A stretch of 64,000 nucleotides of DNA, from NCBI RefSeq assembly GCF_030811475.1, contig NZ_JAUSQV010000001.1, positions 4,200,880 to 4,264,879 of the forward strand, given 5' to 3'. The first letter of the stretch is position 1. Every line of letters begins with the position of its first letter. This document shows positions 17,268 through 24,788 of this stretch, piece after piece. The stretch comes from Nakamurella flavida (GTDB lineage Bacteria > Actinomycetota > Actinomycetes > Mycobacteriales > Nakamurellaceae). The notes beneath the pieces were generated by a model that was given only the letters and a program-made list of their open reading frames with translations, was not told where the DNA came from and ran no database searches. A program made the translations under genes and the position numbers.

Positions 17268-18775
17268 TGGCCCGCACCACATCCACTCGCACCACGTCCG
17301 CCCGCACCGCTGACGCCCCGGCCGCCCGACCGGCCGGGAAGGCCGCCTCCCGGCCGGCCCGCACCCGGCGGGCCGGCGTCGATCACCCGGCCGCCGCGGT
17401 GGTCGCCCCGCCGAACCGGAGCGCCGAGCAGATCGGACGCACCGATCGGGGGCCCCGTCCGGTCCCGGACCTGAGCCCGGCCGGCCGGACCCGGGAACCC
17501 ACCCTGGTGGAACGGGTCACCGATTCCGGGCTGACTGTGGTCGCCGTCCGCAAGCCCGGCACCCCGCTGGTCGAGCTGCGCCTGCGCATCCCGTTCGGTG
17601 GGCGCGGCGACGCGCACGCCGCCCGGGCCGAGCTGCTCGCCGCCACGGTGATGCTGGGGACCGGTTCCCGCTCCCGCGAGCAGGTCGACTCCGATCTCGC
17701 CGTGGTCGGCGGGCATCTGGACGCGTCGGTGGATCCCGCGCGTCTGCTGGTCTCCGGGTCCGCGCTGTCCACCGGCCTCCCGGTGCTGCTCGAGGTGCTG
17801 GCCGACAGCCTGCTCGATCCCGCGTTCCGTCGGCACGACGTGCTGGGGGAGCGGGACCGGCTGGCCGAGTACATCTCCATCTCCGCGTCGCAGCCGTCCA
17901 CGGTGGCTCGTCGGTACCTGCAGAAGCAACGGTTCGGCGATCACCCGGTGACCCTGGAGATGCCGGACGCGCAGGTGCTGGCCGGTGTCGGCCCGGCCGC
18001 GGTGCGCGGACTGCACACCCGGGCGGTGCTGCCGGCCGGATCGACGCTGGTGCTGGTGGGCGATCTCTCGCCGGCCCGCGCCCTGGACGCGGTCGAGCAG
18101 GCCCTGCAGGGCTGGCGGTCCCCGGACGGTCGCACCACGGCCATGGTGGCCACCCCGCCGGCCGTCGTCGGCGGGGATCTCGTGGCCCACCACCGGGCCG
18201 GAGCGGTGCAGTCGCAGGTCCGGCTGACCGCGGCCGCCCCCACCCGCGAGGACCCCGGGTACGCCGCGGCGCAGATCGCGAACCTGGTGTACGGCGGCTA
18301 CTTCTCCTCCCGTCTGGTCGAGAACATCCGCGAGGACAAGGGTTTCACCTACAGCGCGCACTCGGGCATGGAGTTCTGGCCCGGCCGGGCGGCGATGACC
18401 ATCGCCTTCGACACCGCGTCGGACGTCTCGGCCGCGGCCCTGCTCGAGACCCGGTACGAGCTCGGCCGGATGGCGCTGACCGGGCCGACCGAGGCCGAGG
18501 TGGAGTCGGCCCGGGCGTACGCGCTGGGCACGCTGGCCACCTCGTTGGCCACCCAGGCGGGTTATGCGGGGACGTTGTCGTCCCTGGCCGGGGTCGGACT
18601 CGACGCCCGGTGGTTGCGGGCACACCCGGCCCGGCTGCAGGCGGTCACCCGGGACGAGGTGGTCGCGGCCGCGGCCGAGCTGTTCGCCCCGACCGCGTAC
18701 ACCGGGGTCGTCGTCGGCGACCTGGCCGTGCTCGCACCCGGTCTGTCCAGCCTCGGCGGGGTGGTCCTGCCGTGA
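17267..18775 (+). CDS. M16 family peptidase-like partner without zinc motif
   Basis: A 502-aa M16-fold protein. The stretch aligned with HxxEH reads GDAHAARAELLAATVML, so zinc ligands are missing. The C-terminal half keeps the substrate-binding R/Y pattern (RLVENIREDKGFTYSAHSG). The first ~75 residues are basic, Thr/Ala/Pro-rich and probably disordered. TGATG overlap with the catalytic subunit and GTGA overlap with nudC make a three-gene transcript. Confidence 0.88.
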   Translation: MARTTSTRTTSARTADAPAARPAGKAASRPARTRRAGVDHPAAAVVAPPNRSAEQIGRTDRGPRPVPDLSPAGRTREPTLVERVTDSGLTVVAVRKPGTPLVELRLRIPFGGRGDAHAARAELLAATVMLGTGSRSREQVDSDLAVVGGHLDASVDPARLLVSGSALSTGLPVLLEVLADSLLDPAFRRHDVLGERDRLAEYISISASQPSTVARRYLQKQRFGDHPVTLEMPDAQVLAGVGPAAVRGLHTRAVLPAGSTLVLVGDLSPARALDAVEQALQGWRSPDGRTTAMVATPPAVVGGDLVAHHRAGAVQSQVRLTAAAPTREDPGYAAAQIANLVYGGYFSSRLVENIREDKGFTYSAHSGMEFWPGRAAMTIAFDTASDVSAAALLETRYELGRMALTGPTEAEVESARAYALGTLATSLATQAGYAGTLSSLAGVGLDARWLRAHPARLQAVTRDEVVAAAAELFAPTAYTGVVVGDLAVLAPGLSSLGGVVLP

Positions 18776-19746
18776 GCACGCCCGTTGCCGCAGCAGGCTT
18801 CCCGATGGTCACCCCCGCGCTCTCGCGGGGGACGGTGGACCGGTCGGAGGATCTGCGCGACCCCGATCGGATCGCCGCGGCCTGGCCGACCGCCCGGGTG
18901 CTGACGCTGGATCCGGCGGGCCGGGCCGAGATCCGTACCGGGTCGGACGGCGTGCCGTCGCTGGTGACCGTGCCGGCACCGGACGTGGCCGCCGCCGTGC
19001 CCACCGAGGCGGTCCTGCTCGGTGCCGTGGACGGTGTGGACCACTGGGCCGTGCCCGTCGCCACCGTCGACGGCCCGGAATCCACCGACGGGTGGTCCAC
19101 CGAGGCTATCCCCGGGGAGGACTCCGGTCCGACCCGACTCGGGCTCCGCGACGTGGGCGCCGTCCTGGGGGACCGGGACGCCGGGTTGCTCACCGCGGCG
19201 ACGGCCCTGCTCACCTGGCACCGGCGGGCGCCGTTCTGCCCGGCCTGCGGTCGTCCCAGCACCCCGACCACCGCGGGCTGGGCCCGACGCTGCCCGGAGG
19301 GGCACGAGGAGTTCCCGCGGACGGACCCGGCGGTGATCATGCTGGTGCACGACGGGGCCGGTTCGATGGTGCTGGCCCGGCAGCCCAGCTGGCCGCCCGG
19401 CCGGGTGTCGGTGCTGGCCGGCTTCGTCGAGGCGGGGGAGGCCCTGGAGGCCACGGTCGCCCGGGAGATCGGCGAGGAGATCGGCATCGCCGTCACCGAC
19501 ATCGCCTACCTCGGCTCGCAGCCCTGGCCGTTCCCGCGTTCCCTGATGGTCGGCTTCGTCGCGCGGGCCGAACGGGGCGCCGTGCTCTCGCCCCGCCCGG
19601 GGGAGATCGAGGAGGCCACCTGGGTGACGCGCGAGCAGGTGCGGCGCATCCTGGCCGCCGGTGGTTCGGCGGACGGGATCACCCTGCCCGGCGGGGTCTC
19701 CATCGCCCGGCACATGGTCGAGGGCTGGGCCGCGGTCGACGACTGA
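18772..19746 (+). CDS. nudC: NAD-capped RNA/NADH pyrophosphatase NudC
   Basis: A 324-aa Nudix hydrolase. The zinc ribbon begins CPACGRP and continues at RCPEGHEEFPRTDPAVI. The Nudix box GFVEAGEALEATVAREIGEE plus IGI is complete, and SQPWPFPRSLM is the diagnostic NudC motif. It hydrolyses NADH and NAD caps on RNA to NMN. GTG 18772 overlaps the M16 partner stop. A hairpin follows at 19766. In mycobacteria nudC is also close to uvrD2. Confidence 0.95.
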   Translation: MSTPVAAAGFPMVTPALSRGTVDRSEDLRDPDRIAAAWPTARVLTLDPAGRAEIRTGSDGVPSLVTVPAPDVAAAVPTEAVLLGAVDGVDHWAVPVATVDGPESTDGWSTEAIPGEDSGPTRLGLRDVGAVLGDRDAGLLTAATALLTWHRRAPFCPACGRPSTPTTAGWARRCPEGHEEFPRTDPAVIMLVHDGAGSMVLARQPSWPPGRVSVLAGFVEAGEALEATVAREIGEEIGIAVTDIAYLGSQPWPFPRSLMVGFVARAERGAVLSPRPGEIEEATWVTREQVRRILAAGGSADGITLPGGVSIARHMVEGWAAVDD

Positions 19747-19765
19747 ACCGTCCCGTCCGGGGGAG

Positions 19766-19793
19766 CGGCGGGGTGGTGGGACCCACCCCGCCG
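19766..19793 (+). terminator. Hairpin terminator after nudC
   Basis: Perfect 11-bp stem CGGCGGGGTGG / CCACCCCGCCG with a 6-nt loop, starting 20 nt after the nudC stop. No T tract. It separates nudC from the leaderless uvrD2. Confidence 0.6.
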
Positions 19794-19845
19794 GGGTGTG
19801 CATGGTTGCCGGGCCCGCTCGTACGTCTGTGCGACGATGGCCGGC

Positions 19846-21963
19846 GTGACCGTCGATCTCCTCAGTGGCCTGGACGACGGCCAGCGCGCCGCCGTGCTGG
19901 CCCCGACGGGTCCCGTGTGCGTGCTGGCCGGCGCCGGCACCGGCAAGACCCGCACCATCACCCATCGCATCGCCCACCTGGTGGACAGCGGCCGGCACCC
20001 CTCCTCGGAGATGCTCGCCGTCACCTTCACCACCCGTGCGGCCGGGGAGATGCGGCTGCGGCTCCGGGCCCTGGGTGTGCCGAACGTGCAGGCGCGGACC
20101 TTCCACTCCGCGGCCCTCAAGCAGCTGCGGTACTTCTGGCCCCGGTCGGTCGGCGGCACGTTGTGGCCGGTCATGGAGCACAAGCTGCGGCTGGTGGCGA
20201 TCGCCGCCCGCCGGGCCGGCACGGACACCGATTCGTCCACCCTGCGCGACCTGGCCAGCGAGATCGAGTGGGCCAAGGCATCTCTCGTCGCCCCGCAGGG
20301 ATACCTGGCCGCGGTAGCCACCCACCGGCGGGACACCCCGGTGGCGGCCGAGAAGGTGGCCAAGGTCTTCGCCGGCTACGAGCAGATCAAGAACGAGGCC
20401 GAGCAGCTCGACTTCGACGACCTGCTGCTGCACACCTGCGCCATCCTGGAGGACGACGCTGCGGTGGCCGGTGAGTTCCGGGCCCGGTACCGGTCCTTCG
20501 TGGTCGACGAGTACCAGGACGTCACCCCGCTCCAGCAGCGCCTGCTGGACGCCTGGCTCGGCGGGCGCGATCAGCTCACCGTGGTCGGTGACGCCAATCA
20601 GACCATCTACTCCTTCGCCGGCGCCTCGCCCCGCTACCTGCTGGACTTCGACCAGAAGTACCCGGAGGCGACGGTGGTCCGTCTGCAACGGGACTACCGG
20701 TCCACCCCGCAGGTCGTCAGCCTGGCCAATCGCATCATCGCCGGTGCCACCGGTCCGGCGGCCAAGCTCAGGCTGACGTTGACCGCGGTCCTCCCCGACG
20801 GCCCGGCGGCCACCTACACCGAGCACGCCGACGAACCGACCGAGGCGCGGGTGGTGGCCGAGCAGATCGCCGGCTGGATCGCCGCGGGCCAGAGCCCGTC
20901 GGGCATCGCCGTGCTCTACCGGATCAACGCCCAGGCGGAGGCCTTCGAACAGGCGCTGACCCATGCCGGGGTGCCCTACGTGGTCCGCGGGTCGCAACGG
21001 TTCTTCGCCCGTGCCGATGTCCGCCAGGCGTTGACCGCCCTGCGGTCCGCCGCGGGCCAGGGTTCAGGCGCGCGGGCCGGGTCCGACGGCGGCGAGGACG
21101 GGCCGCAGGACGGACCGGGGGAGGGGCCGACCCTGGTCGCCCTGACCCGGGCGGTGCTGGGCACCGTCGGGCTGAGTGCGGAGCCGCCCCCCGCCGGTGC
21201 CCTGCGTGACCGGTGGGACGCCCTGCTGCTGCTGGTCGGCGTGGCCGAGGAACTGGCCACCGCCGACCCGGCCGCGGGTCTCGCCGAGCTGGTCGCCGAG
21301 CTGGACCGCCGGGCCGACGAGCAGAACGCCCCCACGGTGGACGGTGTCACCCTGGCCTCGCTGCACGCGGCCAAGGGGCTGGAGTGGGACGCGGTGTGCC
21401 TCATCGGGCTCGTCGACGGCACGCTGCCCATCCAGCACGCGGAGACGCCGGAGGAGATCGAGGAGGAACGTCGGCTGTTCTACGTCGGCGTCACCCGGGC
21501 CCGGACCCGGCTGGCCATGTCGTGGGCGTTGTCGCGCACCGAGGGTGGACGCCGCTCCCGGCGGCGGAGCCGGTTCCTCACCGGGCTGGCCCCGGACGCG
21601 CCCGCCGCTGCCGCGCCGGCCGGTCGGCGCGCCGGTGGGGGTCGGTGCCGGACCTGCGGCTCCCGGCTGGACGGACCCCTGGAGATCAAGATGGGTCGGT
21701 GCGGCCGGTGCCCGTCCACCACCGATCCGGAGCTCGTCGAGGCGCTGCGGACGTGGCGCAAGGCGCGGTCCGCGGAGGACTCGGTCCCCGCGTTCGTCGT
21801 GTTCTCGGACGCGACGCTCCTGGCCATCGCGGACCGGCGGCCCGGTGACGAGTCCGCCCTGCTGGCCATCCCGGGGATCGGCCGGGCCAAGGTCGACCAC
21901 TACGGGGATGCCGTCCTCGCCCTCGTCGCCGACTCCCGCGAACCCGCCGCCAGTCACGGCTGA
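19846..21963 (+). CDS. uvrD2: ATP-dependent DNA helicase UvrD2
   Basis: A 705-aa SF1A helicase. Motif I is GAGTGKTRTI, Ia TFTTRAAGEMR, II VVDEYQDV, III GDANQTIYSFAGA, IV RDYRS and V LHAAKGLEWD. After the helicase core comes a tetracysteine motif (CRTC ... CGRC), then an HRDC domain at the C-terminus, the UvrD2 layout. GTG 19846 is chosen: GACGAT (19833-19838) is 7 nt upstream, the leaderless pattern. ATG 19837 is the in-frame alternative. It sits directly upstream of whiB7; in mycobacteria the two genes are also neighbours. Confidence 0.95.
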   Translation: MTVDLLSGLDDGQRAAVLAPTGPVCVLAGAGTGKTRTITHRIAHLVDSGRHPSSEMLAVTFTTRAAGEMRLRLRALGVPNVQARTFHSAALKQLRYFWPRSVGGTLWPVMEHKLRLVAIAARRAGTDTDSSTLRDLASEIEWAKASLVAPQGYLAAVATHRRDTPVAAEKVAKVFAGYEQIKNEAEQLDFDDLLLHTCAILEDDAAVAGEFRARYRSFVVDEYQDVTPLQQRLLDAWLGGRDQLTVVGDANQTIYSFAGASPRYLLDFDQKYPEATVVRLQRDYRSTPQVVSLANRIIAGATGPAAKLRLTLTAVLPDGPAATYTEHADEPTEARVVAEQIAGWIAAGQSPSGIAVLYRINAQAEAFEQALTHAGVPYVVRGSQRFFARADVRQALTALRSAAGQGSGARAGSDGGEDGPQDGPGEGPTLVALTRAVLGTVGLSAEPPPAGALRDRWDALLLLVGVAEELATADPAAGLAELVAELDRRADEQNAPTVDGVTLASLHAAKGLEWDAVCLIGLVDGTLPIQHAETPEEIEEERRLFYVGVTRARTRLAMSWALSRTEGGRRSRRRSRFLTGLAPDAPAAAAPAGRRAGGGRCRTCGSRLDGPLEIKMGRCGRCPSTTDPELVEALRTWRKARSAEDSVPAFVVFSDATLLAIADRRPGDESALLAIPGIGRAKVDHYGDAVLALVADSREPAASHG

Positions 21964-21983
21964 CCCGCCCGTCCGGACCGCCG

Positions 21984-22035
21984 TAAAAAGGTTCCGGTAA
22001 TTCGGTTGCGGCCCTCCCGGGCCCCGTCCTACCCT
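21984..22035 (+). promoter_or_regulatory. whiB7 autoregulated promoter (AT-rich box, -35 TTGCGG, -10 TACCCT)
   Basis: TTGCGG (22006-22011) and TACCCT (22030-22035) are 18 nt apart. Immediately upstream is the only AT-rich patch nearby (TAAAAA ... GTAATT, 21984-22002), ending 3 nt before the -35. WhiB7-SigA promoters in mycobacteria need exactly such an AT-rich element next to the -35 for AT-hook contact, so this should be the whiB7 autoregulatory promoter. Predicted start near 22042. Confidence 0.75.
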
Positions 22036-22122
22036 TCAACCGTCGCGCGGACCCGGTCCATGCAACGTCCGATCCAGATCACGCCCGTTCCGGGCGGCCG
22101 GTGCCAGCAGGAGGTGACCCGC

Positions 22123-22173
22123 ATGTTCCAGCTCATCGAGCGGGTGCACCCCGCGGCCGGTAAGGCCTCCTGA
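22123..22173 (+). CDS. whiB7 leader uORF1 (16 aa) with consensus SD
   Basis: ATG preceded at 5 nt by AGGAGGTGA (22109-22117), a full complement to the 16S anti-SD. It encodes MFQLIERVHPAAGKAS. whiB7/wblC leaders in mycobacteria and Streptomyces carry an upstream ORF whose stalled translation prevents attenuation; this ORF fits that role by position and SD strength. The stop sits inside a small inverted repeat GCCTCCTGAGGC (22165-22176). Confidence 0.7.
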   Translation: MFQLIERVHPAAGKAS

Positions 22174-22176
22174 GGC

Positions 22177-22263
22177 ATGGCCGTGTACATCCAGCCACGC
22201 CTGCGGCTGCCGCGAGGCACCGCCATGCCCATCCGCCACTCGTGGTCCGGGGCGAGCCGCTGA
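22177..22263 (+). CDS. whiB7 leader uORF2 (28 aa), possible reinitiation ORF
   Basis: ATG 3 nt after the uORF1 stop, so reinitiation is possible; it lacks its own good SD. It encodes a basic peptide beginning MAVYIQPRLRLPRG and ending HSWSGASR. The TGA lies in the 5' arm region of the hairpin at 22254, so ribosome position on it would affect folding. Whether it is translated is unknown. Confidence 0.35.
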   Translation: MAVYIQPRLRLPRGTAMPIRHSWSGASR

Positions 22264-22335
22264 TCTGATCTCCAGCATCGGCTCACCTCCGGCCGCGGCC
22301 TCCTCCTGACCTCTCGTCGGGAGCAGTCCGCGGCC
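22254..22335 (+). promoter_or_regulatory. whiB7 leader attenuator hairpins and anti-SD element
   Basis: Hairpin A: GAGCCG (22254-22259) / CGGCTC (22279-22284). Hairpin B: GGCCGCGG (22291-22298) / CCGCGGCC (22328-22335), a strong terminator-like stem without a U tract. Between them TCACCTCCG (22283-22291) is exactly complementary to the whiB7 SD CGGAGGTGA (22405-22413), and all but its last base to the uORF1 SD. These pairings overlap and cannot all form at once, as expected of a switch. Confidence 0.55.
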
Positions 22336-22419
22336 GCGGTATTTGCCGGACCAGATGGCACTCGTTCCCCGTGCCGGCCTGGTCCCGGCCGACACCACAG
22401 CCCTCGGAGGTGAAGTGCC

Positions 22420-22773
22420 GTGATGCACCTGCTGGAACAGGAGCTCACGCGCGAGACGGACGCTCGGTCCGACTCTCGTCCCGTCACGAACCCCGCCGTT
22501 CCGGTCGGGCCGGCGTCCGCCGGCCCGATCGTCACGCCGGACCCGCTCGATCTGCCCTGCCACACCGGTCCGGATCTGTTCTTCGCCGAACGGCCGGCCG
22601 ATCTCGAACTGGCCAAGTCCCTGTGCGCGGCGTGCCCGATGCGCGCGGCCTGCCTGGCCGGTGCCCTCGAGCGGGCGGAGCCCTGGGGTGTCTGGGGTGG
22701 CGAGATCTTCGACGGCGGTGTGGTCATCGCTCGCAAGCGACCACGTGGCCGGCCGCGCAAGGCCGCGGCCTGA
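22420..22773 (+). CDS. whiB7: WhiB7 family transcriptional regulator
   Basis: A 117-aa iron-sulfur transcription factor that activates intrinsic antibiotic-resistance genes with SigA. Cluster ligands are CHTG, then CAACPMRAAC (four Cys in total). GVWGGE is the WhiB turn and KRPRGRPRK is the C-terminal AT-hook that separates WhiB7 from other WhiB proteins. SD GGAGGTGA (22406-22413) fits GTG 22420 or ATG 22423. It has a ~380-nt leader with small ORFs and hairpins. Flanked by uvrD2 and, opposite, the ABC1 kinase. Confidence 0.96.
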   Translation: MMHLLEQELTRETDARSDSRPVTNPAVPVGPASAGPIVTPDPLDLPCHTGPDLFFAERPADLELAKSLCAACPMRAACLAGALERAEPWGVWGGEIFDGGVVIARKRPRGRPRKAAA

Positions 22774-22856
22774 TCGCCACCGGCCGTGTCATCCGCACGG
22801 GACGCCGTCCCGTGCGTGCCCTCCGGCTCCGGCCGGAATCGACGGAAGACATCGAC

Positions 22857-22988
22857 ATGTCCCAGATGAACGAGGATCTCGCGCGCGACCGCGCCCGGCA
22901 GATCCTGCGTGACCGGCTCGCCGCGGGTGCTTCCCGCCGCGATCCGGAGTACCGGCGGCCGCAGCGCCGCCGGCTGTTCCCGCGCTGA
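22857..22988 (+). CDS. 43-aa highly basic protein downstream of whiB7
   Basis: ATG with GGAAGA (22844-22849) 7 nt upstream. Sequence MSQMNEDLARDRARQILRDR, then an Arg-rich tail (RRPQRRRLFPR). The first half is a likely amphipathic helix; about a quarter of the residues are Arg. It starts 83 nt after whiB7 and may share its transcript, and a strong hairpin follows. No family recognised. An RNA or ribosome ligand would suit its charge, but that is speculation. Confidence 0.55.
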   Translation: MSQMNEDLARDRARQILRDRLAAGASRRDPEYRRPQRRRLFPR

Positions 22989-22993
22989 TCGCT

Positions 22994-23025
22994 CCCGGCC
23001 GGGCCCGCTCTGCGGCCCGGCCGGG
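22994..23025 (+). terminator. Strong hairpin terminator
   Basis: Perfect 12-bp stem CCCGGCCGGGCC / GGCCCGGCCGGG with an 8-nt loop, 5 nt after the stop of the 43-aa gene. The rest of the gap to 23180 shows nothing recognisable. Confidence 0.65.
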
Positions 23026-23192
23026 CCTCGGGGGCCGGCGGGTCTCGGGCCTCGGACGGGACGGATCAGCAGGGCCGGTCGAGTGCAGCCCGGCTCGGCC
23101 GGGGCCCGGCTCGGCTTCGTCCGTGTCCGCCCACCCGGCTCCCGCGCCGGCGTGCCCGTGCATCACCGTCCCGTCGGGCCTAGCCTGGGCCG

Positions 23193-23372
23193 ATGTCGGC
23201 TTCGCCCCCCACTCCGGTGACGTGCTCGTCCTGCGGGACGACGACGCCCGACCCTGCCCTCACCGGGATGGTCGAGCACGATCGCGTCCGGGGGACGAGC
23301 TGGGTGTGCGGCGAGTGCCTGCGCGGCAACGTGCGTGCCGTCGAGGCGAAACTGGACCGCGCCTGGTGGTGA
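23193..23372 (+). CDS. 59-aa zinc-ribbon protein, leaderless
   Basis: ATG 23193 with TAGCCT (23181-23186) 6 nt upstream and no SD. Two Cys pairs, CSSC (residues 11-14) and CGEC (39-42), form a zinc ribbon; the C-terminus is a short helix ending DRAWW. No family name recognised. Convergent with the ABC1 kinase gene 25 nt away. The well-formed promoter spacing plus paired CxxC motifs support it as real despite its size. Confidence 0.6.
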   Translation: MSASPPTPVTCSSCGTTTPDPALTGMVEHDRVRGTSWVCGECLRGNVRAVEAKLDRAWW

Positions 23373-23397
23373 TCAGCGGGCCCCCGGCCGGGGAGGG

Positions 23398-24717
23398 TCA
23401 GACGGGGTCGGGGTCGAACCCCGGCAGCCACCGGGCCACGATGGCCCGGAACGGCGCCCGGCTGTCGAGCTGGCACAGCACGCCGATGGACCCGAGCGTC
23501 ACCCGGTGGATCATCAGGTACGAGGCGGGCAGGTTGAGTCGCCGGGCCATCTTCGACTCCTCGCTCGACAGGTCGCCCATCCGGGCCGCCTGCTCCTGCA
23601 TCCACTGCCGGGTGAAGTGGAAGCTCTCGTGGCGCAACGGTTCCACGAAGGGCACCAGGTAGTTCACCAACTGGTCGGGGTCCGGGTCGTAGTCCCGGGG
23701 GACGAAGCCCTCGTCCCGCAGGGCGGCGACGACCCGCGCCGTGTCCCCGCTCAGCGCGAGCTGGCTGACCTCGCCCAGGATCGGTGGGGTGCCGTTCGGC
23801 AACCGGGCCACGGACCCGAAATCGATGACGCCCAGCCGCCCGTCGGGGGTGAGCAGGTAGTTGCCCGGGTGCGGGTCGGAGTGCAGCATGCCCACCCGCG
23901 CCGGCGCCGAGAAGTGGAGTTCGCACATGACGTACCCGGCACGGTCCCGCTGTTCCCGGGTTCCGTCCACGATGATCTTGTTCAGGGAGATGCCGTCGAC
24001 CCATTCGGAGACGATCACCTTGGGAGCACTGGCGACCACGCGCGGAACCATGATGTCCGGATCACCGGCGTAGGCAGCCGCGAAGGCGCGCTGGTTGTCG
24101 GCCTCGGCCGCGTAGTCCAGCTCCTCCAGGACGCGTTCGCGCATCTCCACCAGCAACGGCTTGATCTGGATGCCGGGCATCATCAGGCCCAGGATGGGAG
24201 CCATCCGGGACACCTGGTCCAGGTCGGCCTTGAGGGCGGCGGCCGCGTTCGGGTACTGGATCTTCACCGCGACCGGGCGGCCGTCCTTCCACACCCCCCG
24301 GTGCACCTGGCCGATGCTCGCGGCGGCGGCGGACCGGTCCTGGAACTCCGCGAACCGCGATCGCCACGTGGCCCCGAACTGCTCGGCCATCACCCGGTGC
24401 ACGGTGGCGGTCGGCATGGGCGGGGCGGCGTTCTGCAGCTTGGTCAGTGCTTCGCGGTAGGGCGCCGCGTACTCCTCGGGCACGGCCGCCTCGTAGACGC
24501 TGAGGGCCTGGCCGAACTTCATGGCCCCGCCCTTGAGCTGGCCGAGCACCTCGAAGACCTGTTCGGCGGTCCGACGCTGCAGGGCGGAGGTCACCTCGGC
24601 CTTGTCGCGCCCGGCGAGTCGTTGCCCCCACCCGACGGTGGCCCGCCCGGCAGCCGACAACGGCAGGCTGGCCAGCTTGGCCGTCCTGCTCAGGGCACCC
24701 CGCGGAATGTCGGACAC
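23398..24717 (-). CDS. ABC1/UbiB-family atypical kinase (MABP-1-like)
   Basis: A 439-aa ABC1-family protein kinase-like ATPase. KFGQALSVYE is the KxGQ motif; VAVKIQYP holds the ATP-anchoring Lys; LHSDPHPGNYLL is the catalytic loop; IDFGSVARLP is the metal-binding DFG. In mycobacteria the corresponding gene (Rv3197) lies next to whiB7 and has been linked to macrolide tolerance. GTG 24717 is chosen because a -10-like CACAAT (24729-24724, minus strand) is 6 nt upstream. The longer ORF extends into the next gene. Confidence 0.9.
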   Translation of the reverse strand: MSDIPRGALSRTAKLASLPLSAAGRATVGWGQRLAGRDKAEVTSALQRRTAEQVFEVLGQLKGGAMKFGQALSVYEAAVPEEYAAPYREALTKLQNAAPPMPTATVHRVMAEQFGATWRSRFAEFQDRSAAAASIGQVHRGVWKDGRPVAVKIQYPNAAAALKADLDQVSRMAPILGLMMPGIQIKPLLVEMRERVLEELDYAAEADNQRAFAAAYAGDPDIMVPRVVASAPKVIVSEWVDGISLNKIIVDGTREQRDRAGYVMCELHFSAPARVGMLHSDPHPGNYLLTPDGRLGVIDFGSVARLPNGTPPILGEVSQLALSGDTARVVAALRDEGFVPRDYDPDPDQLVNYLVPFVEPLRHESFHFTRQWMQEQAARMGDLSSEESKMARRLNLPASYLMIHRVTLGSIGVLCQLDSRAPFRAIVARWLPGFDPDPV

Positions 24718-24788
24718 CCCACCATTGTGACCCAGCGGCCGGCCGGGCCCGTCGGCCACCTCGCCGGGTGGGTCGTCGCCCGACGGCC

